This document shows, one piece after another, positions 1 through 8,272 of a DNA stretch of 64,000 bases. Position numbers and translations under genes: made by a program. Within the stretch, counting starts at the first letter, position 1; the number at the start of each line of letters is the position of its first letter. The notes beneath the pieces were generated by a model. The model was not told the origin of the DNA, did not search any database, and saw only the letters and a program-made list of their open reading frames with translations. Source of the DNA: Paracoccus laeviglucosivorans (GTDB lineage Bacteria > Pseudomonadota > Alphaproteobacteria > Rhodobacterales > Rhodobacteraceae); the NCBI RefSeq assembly GCF_900182695.1, contig NZ_FXTK01000002.1, positions 248,001-312,000 on the forward strand, read 5' to 3'.

Positions 1-142
1 CAATCCCGCCCGCCTCCCCGAGAATTTCGCCATCTTCGACTTTGACCTGACGCCGCAGGACATGGTCGCCATCGCGGGCCTTGCCCGTCCCGATGGTCGC
101 CTGGTCAGCCCCGAAGGACTGGCCCCCGACTGGGCCGCATGA
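1..142 (+). CDS. Aldo/keto reductase, C-terminal fragment
   Basis: The open frame runs in from the left edge (first full codon at base 2) and stops at TGA 140-142. The visible 46 residues include ENFAIFDFDLTPQDMVAI and a tail with RLVSPEGLAPDW. This is the usual C-terminal helix and tail of DkgA/DkgB-type NADPH-dependent aldo/keto reductases. The catalytic Asp-Tyr-Lys-His residues lie outside the window, so the substrate cannot be judged. It ends 11 bases before the MFS gene and may be co-transcribed with it. Confidence 0.7.
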   Translation, partial: NPARLPENFAIFDFDLTPQDMVAIAGLARPDGRLVSPEGLAPDWAA

Positions 143-153
143 AAGGATATCAC

Positions 154-1350
154 ATGACGCAATCTGACACTGTTCGCCGGTCGGGATTCAACTGGCCGCT
201 GCTGGCGCTGGCCATCGGTGCCTTTGGCATCGGCACGACCGAGTTTTCGCCCATGGGCCTTTTGCCCGTCATCGCCGAAGGGGTGCAGGTCTCGATCCCG
301 ACCGCTGGGCTGCTGGTCAGCGCATATGCGATCGGCGTGATGCTGGGTGCGCCGATCATGACGCTGGTGTTCAGCCGCTTTGGCAAACGCACGGCGTTGA
401 TGCTGCTGATGGCGATCTTCACGGTCGGCAACCTGCTTTCGGCCATGTCGCCGGGCTATACCACGTTGCTGCTGGCCCGGTTGGTCACCAGTCTGAACCA
501 CGGTGCATTCTTCGGCCTTGGCGCAGTCGTCGCGGCCAGCGTCGTGCCGCGTGAAAAACAGGCCAGCGCCGTTGCCGCCATGTTCATGGGCCTGACCATC
601 GCCAATATCGGCGGCGTGCCTGCCGCGACCTGGATCGGTCAGCAGATCGGCTGGCGCATGGCCTTTGCGGCCACGGCGGGGCTGGGCGTCCTGGCCATCA
701 TCTCGCTTTGGCTGGCGCTGCCCAAGGGCGAACCGGGCCAACGGCCCGACGTCCGGCGCGAATTGCGCGTGCTGACCCGCCCCGAGGTTCTGATTGCAAT
801 GGCGACCACAGTTCTGGGCGCAAGCGCGATGTTCACGCTGTATACCTATGTCGCCCCCATCCTTGAGACATTGGCTGGTGCCTCTGCGGGGTTCGTGACG
901 CTGGCGCTGGTGCTGATCGGTCTGGGCTTTACGATCGGTAACTGGCTGGGCGGCAAGCTGGCCGACTGGTCGCTGGATGGGGCCACGGCGATCTTTCTGG
1001 CCGCGCTGGCGCTGATCATGCTGGCGATGCCCTTCCTGATCGGTCACGCGTTGACCGCCGCTATCGTGCTGCCGCTTTGGGGCGCTGCTGCCTTTGCCAT
1101 CGTGCCGCCCGTGCAGATGCGGGTGATGCAGGCCGCAGCCGAGGCGCCGGGGCTGGCGTCCTCGATCAATATCGGGGCGTTCAACCTTGGCAATGCCGTG
1201 GGCGCGGCTGTCGGCGGCGCGGTCATCAGCCTTGGCCTTGGCTATGCCGCAGTTCCGGTCGCGGGCGGATTGCTGGCGGCGGCGGGTCTGGGGCTGGTCT
1301 GGCTGGGACGTCAACGCGCGCGCGACGGCGCGCTGGCCATCGGCACCTGA
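154..1350 (+). CDS. MFS transporter, DHA1 (arabinose/drug efflux-like) family
   Basis: A 398-residue, twelve-helix inner-membrane protein of the major facilitator superfamily. It begins with the AraJ/YdhP-type signature ALAIGAFGIGTTEFSPMGLL in helix 1. Helix 3 and loop 2-3 carry FSRFGKRTALM, matching the family's charged loop motif. Such proteins export sugars, drugs or metabolites with protons; the substrate here is unknown. The start at 154 is preferred over the in-frame ATG at 139 because AAAGGA lies about seven bases upstream. A strong hairpin terminator follows the stop. The upstream aldo/keto reductase suggests a small detoxification or sugar unit, which is inference only. Confidence 0.85.
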   Translation: MTQSDTVRRSGFNWPLLALAIGAFGIGTTEFSPMGLLPVIAEGVQVSIPTAGLLVSAYAIGVMLGAPIMTLVFSRFGKRTALMLLMAIFTVGNLLSAMSPGYTTLLLARLVTSLNHGAFFGLGAVVAASVVPREKQASAVAAMFMGLTIANIGGVPAATWIGQQIGWRMAFAATAGLGVLAIISLWLALPKGEPGQRPDVRRELRVLTRPEVLIAMATTVLGASAMFTLYTYVAPILETLAGASAGFVTLALVLIGLGFTIGNWLGGKLADWSLDGATAIFLAALALIMLAMPFLIGHALTAAIVLPLWGAAAFAIVPPVQMRVMQAAAEAPGLASSINIGAFNLGNAVGAAVGGAVISLGLGYAAVPVAGGLLAAAGLGLVWLGRQRARDGALAIGT

Positions 1351-1373
1351 TCCACGCACCATCCGATATGCGC

Positions 1374-1408
1374 AGCGGCGGGAACGGTCATCGTTTCCGC
1401 CGCTTTTT
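1374..1408 (+). terminator. Rho-independent terminator after the MFS gene
   Basis: A 12-bp stem (1374-1385 pairing with 1393-1404, one G-U pair) with a short loop is followed directly by TTTTT. It separates the MFS gene from the ABC operon that begins at 1519. Confidence 0.85.
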
Positions 1409-1518
1409 CGTGGCGATGGAACGCACCTGGCCCGCCCGGAATTTCATCCTTGCGTCACAGGGATGTCGTCCATCGGTTGCATCCCCTCATCACATCGGGC
1501 GTCAGGAAAGGAATCGTC

Positions 1519-2625
1519 TTGCCTCACCTTAGCCTTAGAAACATCTCCAAGTCCTTTGGCGAACAGGACGTTCTGACCGGGATCGGGCTGGAATTGCCCG
1601 CCGGCGCGTTCCTTGCGCTGCTTGGTCCGTCGGGTTGCGGCAAGACCACGCTTTTGCGCCTGATCGCGGGGTTGGAACGCCCCAGCCAGGGTAGCCTGTG
1701 GCTGGACGGGCGCGAACTTGCGGGGCCGTCCACCTTTGTCCTGCCCGAGGCGCGCGGGCTGGGAATGGTCTTTCAATCCTATGCGCTTTGGCCGTCGATG
1801 ACGGTGCAGGGCAATGTCGAATTCGGCCTGAAGGTTCAGGGCATGTCGCGGTCCGAACGCAAGGCTCGCGTGGCCGAGGTGCTGGCGACCGTGGGGCTGG
1901 ATGCCCTGGCCGATCGCCGCCCGCATGAGCTTTCGGGTGGGCAGCGTCAGCGCGTGGCGCTGGCACGCTCGCTGGCGTTGCGGCCACGGATGATCCTGCT
2001 GGACGAACCCTTGGCCAATCTTGACGCGCATCTGCGCCAGTCCATGCTGGCCGAGTTTCGCCGCCTTCACGCCGCGACCGGCGCGACCTTCGTATTCGTC
2101 ACCCACGATCAGGACGAAGCGATGGCCGTCGCCAGCCATATCGCCGTCATGTCGCAGGGCCGCATCGAACAGGTCGGCACGCCCGAGACGCTTTACCGCC
2201 GCCCCAAAACCGCCATGGTCGCGCGGTTCATCAGCCACGGCATGACGCTGCCGGTCGAGGTGACGGCGCGCGACGGCGATCTTTGCCGCACCTTGCTGAA
2301 CGGGCAGGTGCTTGGGCTGCCCGGCAGCGCCGCTGAAGGTCCGGCGTGGCTGTGCCTGCACCGCGAGGATCTGACGATTGCCCCCGCAGGCCAGGGCCAT
2401 ATCCGGGCCGAGGTGTTGGGCCAGAATTTCCGCAATGGCCGCTACCTGACACATGTGACGCCGCAGGGCATCGGTGCGGATGTGCTGTCGCTGGCGCTGG
2501 ACCACCCTGTCGCTCAAGGCACGGCCTTGCACATCAGGATCGCGAGCGGCTGGGTCATCGCGCGGGATGGCGGCACGCCCGTTGCCTCGCAGGGTGCTTA
2601 CCTGACGGAGCGCGTGGATGCCTGA
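1519..2625 (+). CDS. ABC transporter ATP-binding protein (iron/phosphonate/polyamine type)
   Basis: A 368-residue cytoplasmic ATPase that powers the importer encoded at 4265-6938. Visible motifs are Walker A GPSGCGKTT, signature LSGGQRQRVALARS, Walker B ILLDEPLANLD and the H-loop in FVTHDQDEA. A C-terminal TOBE-like region of about 130 residues matches the FbpC/PotA/PhnT class. I chose the TTG at 1519 because AGGAAAGGA ends about six bases upstream and the protein then begins at the usual first strand (PHLSLRNISKSFG). The start of the next gene overlaps its stop, so it is the first gene of a tight operon with a hydrolase, a phosphatase, a binding protein and a permease. Confidence 0.88.
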   Translation: MPHLSLRNISKSFGEQDVLTGIGLELPAGAFLALLGPSGCGKTTLLRLIAGLERPSQGSLWLDGRELAGPSTFVLPEARGLGMVFQSYALWPSMTVQGNVEFGLKVQGMSRSERKARVAEVLATVGLDALADRRPHELSGGQRQRVALARSLALRPRMILLDEPLANLDAHLRQSMLAEFRRLHAATGATFVFVTHDQDEAMAVASHIAVMSQGRIEQVGTPETLYRRPKTAMVARFISHGMTLPVEVTARDGDLCRTLLNGQVLGLPGSAAEGPAWLCLHREDLTIAPAGQGHIRAEVLGQNFRNGRYLTHVTPQGIGADVLSLALDHPVAQGTALHIRIASGWVIARDGGTPVASQGAYLTERVDA

Positions 2626-3685
2626 ATTGCGCACGATCTCGGGCGTCGGGGTCAAGGGGCCGGCCTGTTTCCTGTTGCGGATGGGTGGTCGCAACCTGTT
2701 GCTGGATCTGGGCAAGGGGCCAGATGACGCGGCCCTGCCCGATATTTCCGACTTGCCGCCGATCGACGCGATTCTGTTCAGCCACGGCCATGCCGATCAC
2801 ACGGGCGGGTTAGATCTGTGGCAGCGCCTTGGCCGTCCGCCGCTTTTCGCGACCGCCCCCACCATCGCGCTGACACAGGAAGCCGCGCTGCAAACCGCCA
2901 CCCCGCTGGAGGGGCTGCGCGACGTCATGGGTCTGCCCTTTGACATGGGTCCGGCAGGCCATGCGCCCGGTGCGGTGTGGATGCGTCTGGGCGGATCCGA
3001 GGGGCTGCTTTATACCGGCGATTACAGTGCGGAAAGCACGCTGTTTGCCGTCTCGGACCCGCTGCCCGCGAAAGCGATGATCCTTGATGCCGCTTACGGT
3101 GTGGCGGATGTCGCGCTGGATGAACAGGCGCGCCAGATCGCCGACAGCATCGCCTTTGACGTGTTGTTCCCGTGTCCGGCGGGCGGGCGAGGGCTGGAAC
3201 TTGCAGCCTATTTCCTTGATCGCGGCCTGCCTGTGGCGCTGTGTCCGTCGCATCGCGATGTGGCGCAAAAGCTGATCGCGCATGGCACATGGCTGACCGA
3301 TCCCGACATGCCGCAGCGCCTGCTGGACCGGACCGAGGTGCTGACCGAAACCTCGCCCTTGTCGGGCATCATGATCGCCGCCGGACCCAATGCCGAACGC
3401 GGCGTGGCCAAGGCGATGGCCGGACGGATCGCGACCGAGGGGCGGGGTGAAATCGTCTTTACCGGGCATCTGGCCAGGGGTGCGCCCTCGCATGATCTGA
3501 TTGCGCAGGGTCATGCCCGCTTTATGCGCTGGAACGTGCATCCGACGCTTTCCGGTCAGCAGGCGCTGGTGAATGCCGTGGGTCCGCGCCAGATGCTGGC
3601 CGCGTTCTGCGCCCCCGAGAAGCTGGCGGAGCTGCAGGCAGCCACCGACTGGCCCATCGCCCAAGGTCAGGAGATGCGGTGGTGA
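2618..3685 (+). CDS. MBL-fold metallohydrolase, beta-CASP-like
   Basis: A 355-residue cytoplasmic metallo-beta-lactamase-fold protein. The metal-binding HGHADHTGG motif lies near residues 55-63. Later segments TGDYSAES and NVHPTLSGQQALVNAV resemble the ligand Asp and the C-terminal His strand of beta-CASP phosphodiesterases and nucleases. A phosphodiesterase or hydrolase role is likely, but the substrate is unknown. The ATG overlaps the stop of the ABC ATPase gene and follows GGAG by seven bases. Position inside an importer operon, just before a histidine phosphatase, suggests that it processes the imported compound. Confidence 0.75.
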   Translation: MPELRTISGVGVKGPACFLLRMGGRNLLLDLGKGPDDAALPDISDLPPIDAILFSHGHADHTGGLDLWQRLGRPPLFATAPTIALTQEAALQTATPLEGLRDVMGLPFDMGPAGHAPGAVWMRLGGSEGLLYTGDYSAESTLFAVSDPLPAKAMILDAAYGVADVALDEQARQIADSIAFDVLFPCPAGGRGLELAAYFLDRGLPVALCPSHRDVAQKLIAHGTWLTDPDMPQRLLDRTEVLTETSPLSGIMIAAGPNAERGVAKAMAGRIATEGRGEIVFTGHLARGAPSHDLIAQGHARFMRWNVHPTLSGQQALVNAVGPRQMLAAFCAPEKLAELQAATDWPIAQGQEMRW

Positions 3686-4227
3686 GCCTGCTGGACCATG
3701 CCGAATTCTATTTCCTGCGCCATGGCCAGACGCAGGCCAATGCCGACAGTGTGCTGGGGGGCTGGACCGACCTTCCGCTAACCGATCTGGGTCTGCGCCA
3801 AGCGCGCGATGCAGCGCTGCGACTTGGCGATGTGCCGATTTCGGGGCTGCATGTCTCGCCCCTGATCCGCGCGTATCAGACGGCTGAGGCGGTCCTGACC
3901 CTGCGCCCTGACCTGCCGATGACCCCGGCGCCGCTGCTGCGCGAACGCAACTGGGGCGTATGGGAAGGCCAGCCGACCGTTACGCTTCGCCGCGAAGCAA
4001 CCCTGCCCGAGGGTGAAGGGCCGGAGGAATTCCGCACCCGCATCCGCGCGGGACTTGCCGGGATCCCGTCGCAGGCCGCTGTGCCGGTTCTGATCGTCGC
4101 CCATTCCGGCACCGCGCGCGAGATTTACGCAGCCCTTCGCATTCCATTCCAGCGCCCGGCCAATTGCGCGCTGCTTCGCTTTTCCAGACCCACCGCCGGT
4201 CACGGCTGGCAGGTTCAGGAAATATGA
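3679..4227 (+). CDS. Histidine phosphatase family protein
   Basis: A 182-residue protein of the phosphoglycerate-mutase-like histidine phosphatase clan. It carries the phospho-acceptor motif FLRHGQTQAN near residue 12, SPLIRAYQTAEA for the second Arg, an acidic RERNWGVWEG segment and the second catalytic His in VAHSGTAREI. It should remove phosphate from small molecules in the cytoplasm. Two adjacent GTG codons (3679 and 3682) follow AGGAG, and both overlap the MBL gene stop, so translation is probably coupled. With the upstream MBL hydrolase it could complete a diester-to-monoester-to-phosphate route; this is inference. Confidence 0.85.
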   Translation: MVSLLDHAEFYFLRHGQTQANADSVLGGWTDLPLTDLGLRQARDAALRLGDVPISGLHVSPLIRAYQTAEAVLTLRPDLPMTPAPLLRERNWGVWEGQPTVTLRREATLPEGEGPEEFRTRIRAGLAGIPSQAAVPVLIVAHSGTAREIYAALRIPFQRPANCALLRFSRPTAGHGWQVQEI

Positions 4228-4264
4228 CTTCTCCCTCCTCCTCCTCCCAATGACGAAGGTTTCC

Positions 4265-5236
4265 ATGTTCAAGCCCCTTTACATCGCATCGGCGCTGGCT
4301 TTGCTGGCGGGCACGGCTTCGGCCGAGACGCTGACGGTCTATACCTCGCAGCCGCAGGACCAGATGACGCAGGTCATCGAGGCGTTCCGCAAGGACCACC
4401 CGGAAATTCAGGTCGAACTGTTCCGTTCCGGCACGACCGAGGTTCTGGCCAAGCTGCAGGCCGAATTCGCCGCAGGGAATTCGCCCGCCGACGTGCTGCT
4501 GATCGCGGACGCCGTGGCAATGACCAAGCTGAAGAACGAAAACCGCCTGATGCCCTTCCCCGAGGCGAAGGTGGACGGGATCGACCCCGCGCTGATCGAC
4601 GCCGACAAGACGTTCTTCGCGACCAAGCTGATCACGACCGGCATCGTCTATAACACCGACAACGTGAAACAGCCGCCGAAAAGCTGGGCCGATCTGGCAA
4701 CGCCCGAAATCGCATCGCAGACCATCATGCCGTCGCCGCTATATTCCGGCGCGGCGGTGATCCATGTCGGCACGATGGAACAGCAGCCCGAATTCGGCGC
4801 GGCATATATGGAGAAGCTGGCCGATGGTGGCGCGGTCGCGGGGCAGGGCAATGGCACCGTGCTGGAGGCCGTGGCGCGCGGCGAGAAATCCTATGGCGTG
4901 CTGGTCGAATACATGGCGATGAACGCCAAGGCCAAAGGCTCGCCGGTCGATTTCGTCTTTCCGTCCGAAGGCGTGACCGCCGTGACCCAGCCCGTCGCGA
5001 TCGTCGCGGGGACCAATGTGCCCGACGCTGCCAAGGCGTTCATTGACTGGCAGCTGTCCAAGGCCGCGCAGGAACAATCCGTCGCTCAGGGCTATTTCCC
5101 GCTTCTGGCCGATGTGAAAGCCCCTGCTGGCTACCCCGAGGTCGCCTCGGTCAAGGTCATGCCTGCGGATAACGCCAAGCTGCTGGCGGATGACAAGGCG
5201 ATCAAGGAAGGTTTTGCGGACCTGTTCGGTGGCTGA
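4265..5236 (+). CDS. Periplasmic substrate-binding protein, Fe(III)/aminoethylphosphonate-type
   Basis: A 323-residue exported binding protein. It has a Sec signal peptide (about residues 1-21, probable cleavage after TASA) and then the family start ETLTVYTSQPQDQMTQVIEA. The fold class is that of FbpA/FutA iron-binding and 2-aminoethylphosphonate-binding proteins. I could not locate a convincing pair of iron-ligand tyrosines, so the ligand is open. The start at 4265 has GAAGG six bases upstream and is preferred over the ATG at 4250. The stop overlaps the permease start by eight bases. Confidence 0.82.
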   Translation: MFKPLYIASALALLAGTASAETLTVYTSQPQDQMTQVIEAFRKDHPEIQVELFRSGTTEVLAKLQAEFAAGNSPADVLLIADAVAMTKLKNENRLMPFPEAKVDGIDPALIDADKTFFATKLITTGIVYNTDNVKQPPKSWADLATPEIASQTIMPSPLYSGAAVIHVGTMEQQPEFGAAYMEKLADGGAVAGQGNGTVLEAVARGEKSYGVLVEYMAMNAKAKGSPVDFVFPSEGVTAVTQPVAIVAGTNVPDAAKAFIDWQLSKAAQEQSVAQGYFPLLADVKAPAGYPEVASVKVMPADNAKLLADDKAIKEGFADLFGG

Positions 5237-6938
5237 CCGGATGCTGCCGCGCATGTTTGGCGGCAGCGACGCGGGCAATGGCGAGCGGTGGCTTGTCATT
5301 GCCCTGTTTCTTTATGTCCTGCTGGTCAGCGTCTGGCCGTTGGGGCAGGTGTTTCTGACCGCATTCCAACCCGGCGATGATGGGCGACCGCTGGGCCTGA
5401 TGGCGGATACGCTGACCGCGCGGGCGACCGGGCGGGCGCTGAAGAACACGCTGGTCGTATCGCTGGGCTCGGTTGCGATCTCGGTCGGGCTGGGGGTGGC
5501 GCTGGCGTTGACCGTCGGGCTTTTGCGGATGCGGGCGCGCGCGGCGCTGACATTCCTGATCCTGATGCCGCTGATCATCCCGTCCCAGACCATGGCGCTG
5601 TCATGGATCGAACTGTTCGGCAGCAACTCTCCGGTTCTGCGCCCGCTTGGGCTGGCGCCGCAGGGCGCGAACCCGATCTATTCGTCGGGTGGCATCGCGC
5701 TGGTCATGGGGATCGAGCACATGCCGCTGGTCTTTATCGCGATCCGCGCCGCGCTGTCGGGCCTGCCCGCCGATCTGGTCGAGGCGGCGCGAATTGCCGC
5801 TATCCCCTATCCCCGCATTCTGCGCAGCATCATCCTGCCAATACTGGCACCATCAATATTGGCGGGCGGGCTTCTGGCATTTACGGCGGCGGTGGGCAAT
5901 TTCGGCGTGCCTGCGCTGTTGGGCATTCCGGCGCGTGTGCCAGTGTTGACCACGCTGATCTATCAACGACTGAACGGCTTTGGCCCCGAGGCGGCGGGGC
6001 AGGTCGCGGTGCTGGCGATCCTGCTGACGCTGATCGCGGTCGCAGCGCTTTTGCTGCGTAGCCTGCTGACGCGGCAGCTGCGAATGCCGATGAGCGGTTC
6101 TGGCCGCGCCTTCGTGGCCGAACATGCCGCCCCCGGCTGGGCGCAGGTGACGATCTGGGCAGTGGTGCTGATGATTGCGGTTCTGCCTTTGGCGGCGCTG
6201 ACAATGACATCCTTTCTGCCAGCAGTCGGCGTGGCATTTTCGGCGACCAATGTCAGTCTGGCGCAATATCAGGCGGTGCTGGGCAATGACGCCGTGCTGC
6301 GCGCATTCGCAAATTCCTTGTGGCTTTCGGGCTTATGCGCCGCAATCTGCGTGCTGGTGGCGGTGCCCTATGCCTATCTGGCCGCCCACCGTCCGGGGCC
6401 GCTGCTGGCTGCCATAGACCTGATGGTCGAGGCGCCTTGGGTCGTGCCGGGTACGGTGGTTGCACTGGCGATGATCCTTGCGTTTCTGCAGCCGATCATG
6501 GGTGTTTCGATCTATGGCACGGCGGCAATCATCGTTCTGGCCTATCTGGCGCGATTCCTGCCACTGGTGCTGCGTCCGGTCACTGCTGCGGCACAGCTCC
6601 ATGATCCCGCGCAGGACGAGGCTGCGCGCATAATCGGTGCGGGATTGCTGCGACGACTGGGGCAGATCTTTGCGCCCGCCGTCATCGCATCCACTGTCGG
6701 GGGTGCCATTCTGATCATGATGACCGCGATGAATGAACTGACGCTGTCGGCGCTGTTGTGGTCAACGGGGAATGAAACCATCGGCGTCATGGTATTTTCC
6801 TTACAATATGAAGGAAATTCGACCGCCGCCGCCGCCGTATCCGTGCTTTCGACGCTGCTTTTGTTCGCGATTTGCGGGCTGGCACAGCTTTTGTCGCGTC
6901 ATTTGCCCGGCAATGCGCTGCCATGGCAAAATGGCTAG
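5229..6938 (+). CDS. ABC transporter permease, fused two-domain (FbpB-like)
   Basis: A 569-residue inner-membrane permease with two homologous halves and about twelve transmembrane helices. It is typical of iron, thiamine or phosphonate importers in which both permease domains sit on one chain. EAA-loop segments occur in each half: LVEAARIAAIPYPRILRSIILP and, later, QDEAARIIGAGLLRRLG. I chose GTG 5229, which overlaps the binding-protein stop; ATG 5241 is the alternative. It is the last gene of the operon and ends one base from the end of the convergent Crp/Fnr gene. Confidence 0.85.
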   Translation: MADRMLPRMFGGSDAGNGERWLVIALFLYVLLVSVWPLGQVFLTAFQPGDDGRPLGLMADTLTARATGRALKNTLVVSLGSVAISVGLGVALALTVGLLRMRARAALTFLILMPLIIPSQTMALSWIELFGSNSPVLRPLGLAPQGANPIYSSGGIALVMGIEHMPLVFIAIRAALSGLPADLVEAARIAAIPYPRILRSIILPILAPSILAGGLLAFTAAVGNFGVPALLGIPARVPVLTTLIYQRLNGFGPEAAGQVAVLAILLTLIAVAALLLRSLLTRQLRMPMSGSGRAFVAEHAAPGWAQVTIWAVVLMIAVLPLAALTMTSFLPAVGVAFSATNVSLAQYQAVLGNDAVLRAFANSLWLSGLCAAICVLVAVPYAYLAAHRPGPLLAAIDLMVEAPWVVPGTVVALAMILAFLQPIMGVSIYGTAAIIVLAYLARFLPLVLRPVTAAAQLHDPAQDEAARIIGAGLLRRLGQIFAPAVIASTVGGAILIMMTAMNELTLSALLWSTGNETIGVMVFSLQYEGNSTAAAAVSVLSTLLLFAICGLAQLLSRHLPGNALPWQNG

Positions 6939-6939
6939 G

Positions 6940-7641
6940 TCATTGCTCCAGATAGCGGCGCAGCGCGTCCGGGGAAATGACGTTTAAAGTGCCGTATCCG
7001 ACTTCCAGCCAGCTTTCCTGTTCGAATTTCTTCAGCGTGGCGTTGACGGTGTGGCGCGAGCAGTTCGACAACTCGGCCAGATCGCTTTGCGTGACCTGCA
7101 CGGGGTTCGGCACATAGGGTCCGTCGTGACCATCCGCCCCCGTGACGCGCAACAGCACCGCGGCGATGCGCTGGTCGGCGCGCCGGATCAGCAGATCCGA
7201 CAAAGCCCTGATCAGAATAGCCGAGTTGAAGGCCACAAGCGTCATCAACTGATTGCGGATGCCTGGATCGCGTTTCTGCATCCGATCCAGAGCTGCCAAT
7301 GGAATCTGCAAAACCACTGAAGGCTCCATCGCGCGAAACTCCAGCATGCGTCTTGCACCTACGGCCATCGGACCTTCACCGAACCAGCTGCCCGCGCGAT
7401 AGATATGGCCCATCACGATGCCGGATGCCGGGTTCTGCCCCATCACGCCAAAGCTACCCTCGACCACGCCGAAAATACCGCCGAGATCATCACCGATATG
7501 ATAGGTATATTCGCCCGGATCGTATAGCTGTGGCTGCCCCGCCTCGAATAAGGCGTCGCGCAGCTTTGGGTTTTGCAGGGCCAGCCAACCGCGCGTGGCG
7601 AGAACTTGTCTGGCCCGTTCCTTGCATAGCAAACTTTTCAT
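6940..7641 (-). CDS. Crp/Fnr family transcriptional regulator
   Basis: A 233-residue cytoplasmic DNA-binding regulator. An N-terminal cyclic-nucleotide-binding-like beta roll (about residues 30-120) is followed by a dimer helix and a C-terminal winged helix-turn-helix with QSDLAELSNCSRHTVNATLKKF near residues 185-206. The N-terminus has a single Cys (LLCKER), not the FNR iron-sulfur cluster pattern, so direct oxygen sensing is unlikely. It converges on the ABC operon end to end. An 8-bp inverted repeat at 7677-7700, upstream of its start, may be its own operator. Confidence 0.85.
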   Translation of the reverse strand: MKSLLCKERARQVLATRGWLALQNPKLRDALFEAGQPQLYDPGEYTYHIGDDLGGIFGVVEGSFGVMGQNPASGIVMGHIYRAGSWFGEGPMAVGARRMLEFRAMEPSVVLQIPLAALDRMQKRDPGIRNQLMTLVAFNSAILIRALSDLLIRRADQRIAAVLLRVTGADGHDGPYVPNPVQVTQSDLAELSNCSRHTVNATLKKFEQESWLEVGYGTLNVISPDALRRYLEQ

Positions 7642-7676
7642 ATAAAATTCTTTAAACGATGCCCCATAACCTTATT

Positions 7677-7700
7677 TGATTGTCAACTTTCAGACAATCA
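7677..7700. promoter_or_regulatory. Inverted repeat, candidate operator
   Basis: TGATTGTC and GACAATCA form perfect 8-bp arms around an 8-base spacer. The site lies 36 bp upstream of the Crp/Fnr-type gene, in the divergent gap before the gene at 7776. The dyad and spacing resemble sites for dimeric winged-helix regulators, although it is not a canonical FNR box. Confidence 0.5.
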
Positions 7701-7775
7701 CGTGACGCAAATCTCCTTAAGACCCGTTTAGCCCTGCATGCAGGCGATATTTTTTCTGACCGATGGAGTGGCGCC

Positions 7776-8012
7776 GTGGCCCAACAGGAGCTGAAGAAAG
7801 ACATGCCCCATACGAAGAACCCCGACATGATTGCGTTCACTTTGGGGCGGGTCGCGCTGCATCTGATGCAAAGCGGTGGCGTAATCGGGGAAACGGAAAT
7901 TCGTCATCGGCTGATGGACATCGTGCAGAACGGTCATCAGGGCGGCGTGACCCCCGAAATGGCGCGGGGTGCATTGCTTGCGCTGGGTGATCTGCGCATC
8001 GTCGCGGCCTGA
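7776..8012 (+). CDS. Small conserved-looking hypothetical protein (78 aa)
   Basis: I do not recognise the family. The protein is mostly helical, with no signal peptide or membrane segment, and contains AFTLGRVALHLMQSGG and a C-terminal ARGALLALGDLRIVAA. GTG 7776 is preferred because TGGAG lies seven bases upstream; ATG 7803 gives a 69-residue version. It is divergent from the Crp/Fnr gene and may share the operator at 7677-7700. An inverted repeat follows the stop. Confidence 0.5.
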   Translation: MAQQELKKDMPHTKNPDMIAFTLGRVALHLMQSGGVIGETEIRHRLMDIVQNGHQGGVTPEMARGALLALGDLRIVAA

Positions 8013-8018
8013 CCACCG

Positions 8019-8040
8019 CCGGTTTCTGACCAGAAACCGG
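8019..8040 (+). terminator. Perfect inverted repeat after the 78-aa gene
   Basis: CCGGTTTCTG, two bases, then CAGAAACCGG: a perfect 10-bp dyad seven bases after the stop. No T-tract follows, so it may be a weak terminator, an mRNA 3' stabiliser or a protein-binding dyad. I saw no gene or clear signal in 8041-8272. Confidence 0.4.
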
Positions 8041-8272
8041 GCAGCCTGTGGCGTGACCAGGATCAAAGGATGGCGACGACAACAAAGTTGCAAATCCGCG
8101 CCAAATCCCTTTTCCCCTCAGCCTTTGTGATTGATCCGCAACTTGCGGCAGAGGATGGATCGCCAGACCGATTCATCGATGGGGGGCACGGTGAGATTTT
8201 CGATATTGACGGCATTGACGGGCGCGTTATGCGGCGTGACTGTAAAGGTCGCAAGGTAATCACGCGCATCTT

